From Chondrilla cf. caribensis (taxonomy: Eukaryota; Porifera; Demospongiae; Chondrillida; Chondrillidae), in the NCBI GenBank assembly GCA_964020155.1, contig OZ026553.1, forward strand, positions 4,646,509 to 4,664,008: a stretch of DNA of 17,500 nucleotides. Reading direction: 5' to 3'. Below the pieces are notes generated by a model. It had not been told where the DNA came from. It saw only the letters and a list, made by a program, of their open reading frames with translations, and made no database searches. This document shows positions 13,571-17,500 of the stretch, one piece after another. The first letter of the stretch is position 1; the number at the start of each line of letters is the position of its first letter. The translations under genes and the position numbers were made by a program.

Positions 13571-15647
13571 GCGTGTGTGAATGCATACATGTGTACGTGG
13601 GTATGTGCATGCATGTATTCTGCACACACCTGTAGTTCAACTATATGTGTGTACATCCTTTACATTTAGTTTTAGGTCAACTGAAAGTGTACCTATGTGT
13701 GTGTTTGGCTGTACTGTTCACATACGTATATGTACACTGGTAACTGTTATCACTGTATTGTAAGGTTCTCGTATACTGTACTGCATACACTACTATATTA
13801 TTGTACTATGACATGCTATAGTATAGTATTACAGTGGGACCTCTCTATAAAGGACACATTTGGAACCAACTAATTTGTCCACTGTAGAGAGGTTGTCCAC
13901 TCTTCAGAGGTGAAAAGTGTATTACTACCATAGGATAGCCCATTTTTGGTGCCTCCAAAGGTGTCCTTTGTAGAGAGGTGCTTTCTATGGTGTCCTTTAT
14001 TGGGAGTGTCCTTTAGTAGAGGTTCCACTGTATATTGTACTAGAACACACTATAGTATTGTACTATATTGTACTAAGGCATTCATTAATATTGTACTATA
14101 TTGTACTATGGCATGCATTAATAATATTATTGTACTCCGTATATTGATGGTGATTCCTAGAGCCCTCTGCTGATGAAGACCTTGATGATGATGACGGGGA
14201 AGAAATGAACAAGAGAGATTTGGACTTTGCCAGAGGAGAGTTCTTCAGGGACAGCTTCATACAAAAAGCAGTTTTATTCTTCACCGGAGATATTGACAAT
14301 GAAAGTGATGATGTAAGTGTGTTGTGGGGGGGGAGGGATTGTGAAGGGGTTGAGGGTGTGTGGGTTTGTTGGTGTCGGTATGGGTGGCTGGTGTGTGTGT
14401 AAAGGAGTTGAGGGTGTGTGGGTTTGTTGGTGTCGGTATGGGTGGCTGGTGTGTGTGTAAAGGGGTTGAGGGTGTGTGGGGTGGCTGGTGTGTTTATGTG
14501 AAGGAGTTGAGGGTGTGTGGGTATGGGTGGCTGGTGTGTTTGTGTGAAGGGGTTGAGGGTGTGTGGGTATGGGTGGCTGGTGTGTTTGTGTGAAGGGGTT
14601 GAGGGTGTGGGTATGGGTGGCTGGTGTGTTTGTGTGAAGGGGTTGAGGGTGTGTGGGTATGGGTGGCTGGTGTGTTTGTGTGAAGGGGTTGAGGGTGTGT
14701 GGGTATGGGTGGCTGGTGTGTTTATGTGAAGGGGTTTGTGTGAAGGGGTTGAGGGTGTGTGGGTATGGGTGGCTGGTGAGTTTGTGTGAAGGGGTTGAGG
14801 GTGTGTGGGTATGGCTGGCTGGTGTGTTTGTGTGAAGGGGTTGAGGGTGTGTGGGTATGGGTGGCTGGTGTGTTTGTGTGAAGGGGTTGAGGGTGTGTGG
14901 GTATGGGTGGCTGGTGTGTTTGTGTGAAGGGGTTGAGGGTGTGTGGGTATGGGTGGCTGGTGAGTTTGTGTGAAGGGGTTGAGGGTGTGTGGGTATGGGT
15001 GGCTGGTGTGTTTGTGTGAAGGGGTTGAGGGTGTGTGGGTATGGCTGGCTGGTGTGTTTGTGTGAAGGGGTTGAGGGTGTGTGGGTATGGGTGGCTGGTG
15101 TGTTTGTGTGAAGGGGTTGGGGGTGTGTGGGTATGGGTGGCTGGTGTGTTTGTGTGAAGGGGTTGAGGGTGTGTGGGTATGGGTGGCTGGTGTGTTTGTG
15201 TGAAGGGGTTGAGGGTGTGTGGGTATGGGTGGCTGGTGTGTTTGTGTGAAGGGGTTGAGGGTATGTGGGGCCATATGTGGTAAATTCTCTGTTTTTTCTC
15301 CCAGATCTTTTTATCCACCACACACTTCCCCATACTGATGTGATGTATGTGAAGTGAATTATTGTTAATCCACCACTGCTTTATCTGCCAAACCTTTTAA
15401 TTCACCACAATTTCTCAATACCAATAAAATGTACAAGTACCAATGAATATCCAGTCTTTGAAAACGAATTGCGGGGTATGAATGAGAATTCACTGTAGTG
15501 TCATTCCCTTCTCTGCAGGACTATGATGAGGACGATGATGACTATCTTAACGAAGACTATGATGAGGAAGCAGATCCGGACTTTCTCCCAGGAATTGAAG
15601 GGGGGCCAAATGCCGGCGGGAAACCCCCAGAATGCAAACAGCAGTAA
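9320..15647 (+). CDS. NAP1L1: Nucleosome assembly protein 1-like histone chaperone, complete
   Basis: Exons read as 9320-9332, 10447-10505, 10764-10952, 11111-11218, 11617-11793, 12092-12211, 12521-12609, 12906-12976, 13444-13518, 14161-14312 and 15519-15647 (stop TAA). All phases agree and the product is 393 residues, close to vertebrate NAP1L1/NAP1L4. NAP1 proteins bind H2A-H2B and H3-H4 and shuttle histones for nucleosome assembly. Family signatures are [20 protein letters not shown] (dimerisation helix), [43 protein letters not shown] and [18 protein letters not shown]. An acidic insert follows EYEPTEEE, and a Asp/Glu-rich tail precedes the C-terminal CKQQ, a CAAX-like prenylation box also seen in vertebrate NAP1L1. 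The start ATG has A at -3 and G at +4 and gives a 13-base first coding exon ending AAAAGG|GTAAAT, which fits the phase 1 need of the next exon. NAP1L1 versus NAP1L4 cannot be decided; a single early-animal ancestor is likely. Confidence 0.93.
9449..9534 (+). CDS. Candidate alternative second exon of NAP1
   Basis: Inside NAP1 intron 1, a strong acceptor (TTTCATTCTTACAG) at 9448 and a donor GGACAG|GTGCTT after 9534 bound an 86-base open segment. It enters in phase 1 and leaves in phase 0, as exon 10447-10505 does. It could therefore replace that exon but not join it without a frameshift. It encodes 29 residues including [18 protein letters not shown]. Its own ATG at 9484 could alternatively serve as an intronic first exon. 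There is no homology support, so this is a prediction. Confidence 0.35.
9535..10446. other. Rest of NAP1 intron 1
   Basis: AT-rich intron sequence. It contains a direct repeat CAATTAATTAGCTTTGT at about 10005 and 10023, and from about 10100 a segment related to the element near 15353. No coding or RNA gene is seen. Confidence 0.6.
10659..10744 (+). repeat. (TC)n microsatellite acting as polypyrimidine tract
   Basis: About 43 TC units run directly into CCCTCTCCCTCCCTCCTCAG, the acceptor of NAP1 exon 10764-10952. The microsatellite is thus an extension of the splice-site pyrimidine tract. Confidence 0.95.
11219..11616. other. NAP1 intron 4, G/T-rich
   Basis: The first 130 bases are GGTGTGTGGGTGTGGGGGTG-like simple sequence. 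The end carries TATG/TACA repeats just before the acceptor TTTCACAG. No gene is seen. Confidence 0.7.
12301..12347 (+). repeat. (GT)n microsatellite
   Basis: Pure GT run in the NAP1 intron between exons 12092-12211 and 12521-12609. It is not at a splice junction. Confidence 0.95.
12995..13208 (+). repeat. TGTAC pentanucleotide repeat with higher-order unit
   Basis: ACTGT/TGTAC pentamers recur across NAP1 intron 8. Near 13100-13205 a larger unit of about 33 bases ending GACTGTGCTGTACTGTACTG is repeated about three times. Confidence 0.8.
13519..13579 (+). repeat. (GT)n microsatellite starting at a splice donor
   Basis: The repeat begins at GTACCAG|GTGTGT, immediately after NAP1 exon 13444-13518. 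The donor is fixed by phase: the joined codon GAG precedes the conserved acidic stretch of the next exon. Confidence 0.9.
13832..14030. mobile_element. MITE with pogo/Tigger-like ends, copy 2
   Basis: It begins CAGTGGGACCTCTCTATAAA, ends GTAGAGGTTCCACTG, is flanked by TA on both sides, and is about 199 bp long. It is strongly similar to 7363-7567 throughout, in the same orientation, and sits in the intron before NAP1 exon 14161-14312. Confidence 0.8.
14339..15271. repeat. 46-bp minisatellite, about 20 units
   Basis: The basic unit joins AAGGGGTTGAGGGTGTGTGG to GTATGGGTGGCTGGTGTGTT and TGTGTG, 46 bases. The first units are longer variants carrying TTTGTTGGTGTCG, and 44-base variants occur. 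The array fills most of the last NAP1 intron. It has strong G/C strand asymmetry and lacks stops on the minus strand in all three frames. Confidence 0.95.
15353..15494. repeat. Possible short inverted-repeat element
   Basis: The segment starts AGTGAATTATTGTTAATCC and ends AATTCACT, giving at least 8 bp of inverted ends. A related piece lies at 10100-10190, which also starts AGTGAATT followed by TTTATTAATC, and whose inverse carries CCACAATTTC and TACCAAT motifs seen at 15405-15425. It is a possible old non-autonomous element; exact borders are uncertain. Confidence 0.35.
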
Positions 15648-16499
15648 TATCATTGGGACGTAATCTATATCAACTAAACCTGGACGTTTGCACCATTGCT
15701 TCTGATTGTGCGTGTGTATGTGTGTTCATATTATGGATATTTTACATAGATGGAAACGAACGTATTAATATGCAGTTTTAATGAGAAAAGTGGTGATATG
15801 CGCTCTGTATAAGATAGAATGTGGTAGTCGAATCACTGGTGGGTAACCAACACACGTGAAGCAAGTTGAAGGCTTCACTGTCAGGTATGTTGTAGCTAAG
15901 GGTTACCGTTACCAGTGGAACACAGTAGTTGTCCTCGAAGGCTTAGCATTTCAAACTTATTTTCAGGAGCACTGCCTTTAATAGACCTCTTTCCGATTGT
16001 ACACTCAGTGCAAGTACAAGAAGCACATGTACACTCAACATCATATAATCAGATAGGTCATGATGGTGCAGCAAGCAGGTGATATGATTGTTATAATAAT
16101 AATAATACAGTGGAACCTCTCTATAAAGGACACATTGGGACCTGCTAATTTGTCCACTGTAGAGAGCTTGTCCACTCTTCAATAGTGGAAAAATATATCA
16201 GCACTATAGGAAAATCTATACTTGGTGTCTTAGAATGTGTCCTTTGTAGGGAGGTAATTTCTATGGTGTCTCCTTTAATAGATGTTCAACTGTATCTATA
16301 ATACTTGTTAATTGTTGCTGACAATGCAATGATGTAATTCAATTAAATTGTGTTGACCTGGTATAGTTGAAACACTATCTCCTAATTGATAAGCTGAAGC
16401 ACACACAGTAGTTGAGACTGTCTATGGTTGAAGCAACACTAATAAGTGAGTAATTTGCACTATCTAATGAAAACTGACGGCTATGAAATGATTTGCGGA
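15648..16499. other. Intergenic region between convergent NAP1 and calumenin-like genes
   Basis: No gene is seen. It contains the NAP1 3' UTR, for which I found no canonical AATAAA or ATTAAA within 200 bases, and a MITE at 16108-16292. Confidence 0.7.
16108..16292. mobile_element. MITE with pogo/Tigger-like ends, copy 3
   Basis: It begins CAGTGGAACCTCTCTATAAA and ends GATGTTCAACTG, with flanking TA at 16106-16107 and 16293-16294. It is about 185 bp, with a small deletion near the right end relative to the other copies and a more diverged right terminus. It lies 208 bases beyond the stop codon of the calumenin-like gene. Confidence 0.78.
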
Positions 16500-17169
16500 C
16501 TAAAATTCATCATGTCTGTGAAGAGCTTCTCCAAATTCCGTTGCGTGACTGCCCACGAAGGTGTCGTAATGGTCGAGGATTTCTTCTTTAGTGAGTTTAC
16601 CATCCTGTGAAATGATAGAGGTAAATGAGAGCCTGTGCATGCATGTGCGTGTGTGTGCATGTGTGTGAGTGCCTGTGTGTGTGCATGCGAGTGCCTGTGT
16701 GTGTGGTCTATGTCAGTGTGTGTGTATACATGATTGTATTTAATTGTATTCACACAAAACTCCACATAGTATGTGGTACACTAGCCTATGGTACACTATA
16801 ACCTATGGTACACTGGCCTATGGTACACTGGCCTATGGTACACTATAGCCTATGGTACACTGGCCTATGGTACACTGGCCTATGGTACACTATAGCCTAT
16901 GGTACACTGGCCTATGGTACACTGGCCTATGGTACACTATAGCCTATGGTACACTAGCCTATGGTATACTAGCCTATGGTACACTGGCCTATGGTACACT
17001 AGCCTATAGTACACTAGCCTATGGTATACTAGCCTATGATACACTAACATCAGTGCACTACACTGGAGGGTGGACTCACCCTGTCATCATCTGCTGACTG
17101 CATCAAATGTTCAGCTTCCGATTCAATGTAATCGGATCCCATTGGGAAGATCCATTCTCCAAGTTCTTC
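16500..17169 (-). CDS. CALU: Calumenin-like CREC protein, last two exons (5' part outside window)
   Basis: On the minus strand, exon 17169-17080 (30 codons, phase 0) encodes EELGEWIFP through SADDDR. Exon 16604-16500 (34 codons plus TAG) encodes [20 protein letters not shown] and ends [10 protein letters not shown]. The join forms a canonical EF-hand loop [12 protein letters not shown], the sixth of the family. HDEF is the ER-retrieval tail typical of calumenin, and [13 protein letters not shown] matches the calumenin C-terminus closely. Calumenins are secretory-pathway calcium-binding proteins. No further exon is recognised between 17172 and 17500. The intron position and phase match those of the HDEL gene at 6418-6758, so the two are paralogues. 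A candidate ATTAAA on this strand (16279-16274) lies inside the neighbouring MITE. Confidence 0.9.
16772..17046. repeat. 15-17 bp tandem repeat, about 18 copies
   Basis: Units such as TATGGTACACTGGCC, TATGGTACACTAGCC and TATGGTACACTATAGCC alternate inside the last intron of the calumenin-like gene. Unit lengths of 15 and 17 bases alternate in a loose pattern. The open frame through it is repeat-derived. Confidence 0.93.
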
Positions 17170-17316
17170 CTGAAGAGTAATACAACAAACAGTGAAGTAA
17201 ACAACAACAAACAATACTGAATGAAGTACTGTATTCTGAATCTAATCCACATCTGGAATAGATGAAATCAACAAACTTGTGTTCATGAACTACAGTGGAG
17301 TGATACTTGGTATTAC

Positions 17317-17446
17317 CACACCCACCAATCACGACCACACCCACCAATCACAACCACGCCCTCAAATCACAACCACACCCTCAAATTACAACCACACCCT
17401 CAAATCACAACACCCACCGATCACAACCACACCCACCAATCACAAC
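17317..17446. repeat. About 20-bp CA-rich tandem repeat
   Basis: ACCACACCCACCAATCACA and ACCACACCCTCAAATCACA variants recur about seven times upstream of the last calumenin-like exons, probably inside an intron of that gene. Confidence 0.8.
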
Positions 17447-17500
17447 TTACACTGTACAGTACATACAGCATATACAACCAAATCAGCACATCCCATGTTC

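Noticed and set aside
14339..15271. CRISPR-like regular repeats
   Set aside because: Units are contiguous without unique spacers, in a eukaryotic intron. The 113-bp array at 7816 fails for the same reason.
14096..15333. Long minus-strand open frames (392, 349 and 203 codons) rich in His, Pro and Thr
   Set aside because: They are overlapping frames of one 46-bp minisatellite inside a NAP1 intron; the period makes all three frames open.
16852..17097. 81-codon frame with repeated Tyr-Gly-Thr-Leu-Ala
   Set aside because: It is translation of the 15-17 bp tandem repeat in the calumenin-like intron.

Overview
The window is nuclear DNA of an early-branching animal. It has many short GT-AG introns, AT-rich spacers, (GT)n, (CA)n and (CT)n microsatellites, and clearly metazoan proteins. 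A Roc-COR-Death type GTPase, frequent GTAC-rich sequence and compact gene spacing would fit a demosponge, but that is an inference and no marker here proves it. There is no prokaryotic operon, CRISPR array or viral gene.

Layout. Positions 1-3323 (+) hold the 3' part of a large GTPase with a P-loop, a COR-like region and a C-terminal Death domain. From 3547 to 6758 (+) lies a secretory-pathway, six-EF-hand CREC protein (reticulocalbin/calumenin family) ending in the ER-retention signal HDEL. Its N-terminal exons are only partly resolved. Positions 6759-7709 are intergenic and carry a MITE. From 9177 down to 7710 (-) is the complete three-exon gene for ribosomal protein eL39, hidden because its exons encode 1, 34 and 16 codons. 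Only 142 bp separate its start codon from that of a complete eleven-exon nucleosome assembly protein gene (NAP1-like, 9320-15647, +), giving a head-to-head housekeeping pair with a probable shared promoter. From 17169 down to 16500 (-) are the last two exons of a second CREC gene, calumenin-like, ending in HDEF.

Repeats fill much of the intron and spacer DNA. There are three copies of a TA-flanked, pogo/Tigger-like MITE of about 185-205 bp, a 113-bp tandem repeat with an inverted partial copy, a 46-bp minisatellite of about 20 units, an 18-copy 15-17 bp repeat, and microsatellites that touch splice sites. All joins below were worked out by eye from splice consensus, reading phase and family conservation. 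The eL39, NAP1 and calumenin-like models and the C-terminal CREC exons are strong. The N-terminus of the first CREC gene and the 5' end of the GTPase are not.

I did not find a convincing undescribed system. The points most worth checking are a candidate mutually exclusive exon in NAP1, splice donors that are the first unit of GT microsatellites, and polyadenylation signals apparently supplied by MITEs.
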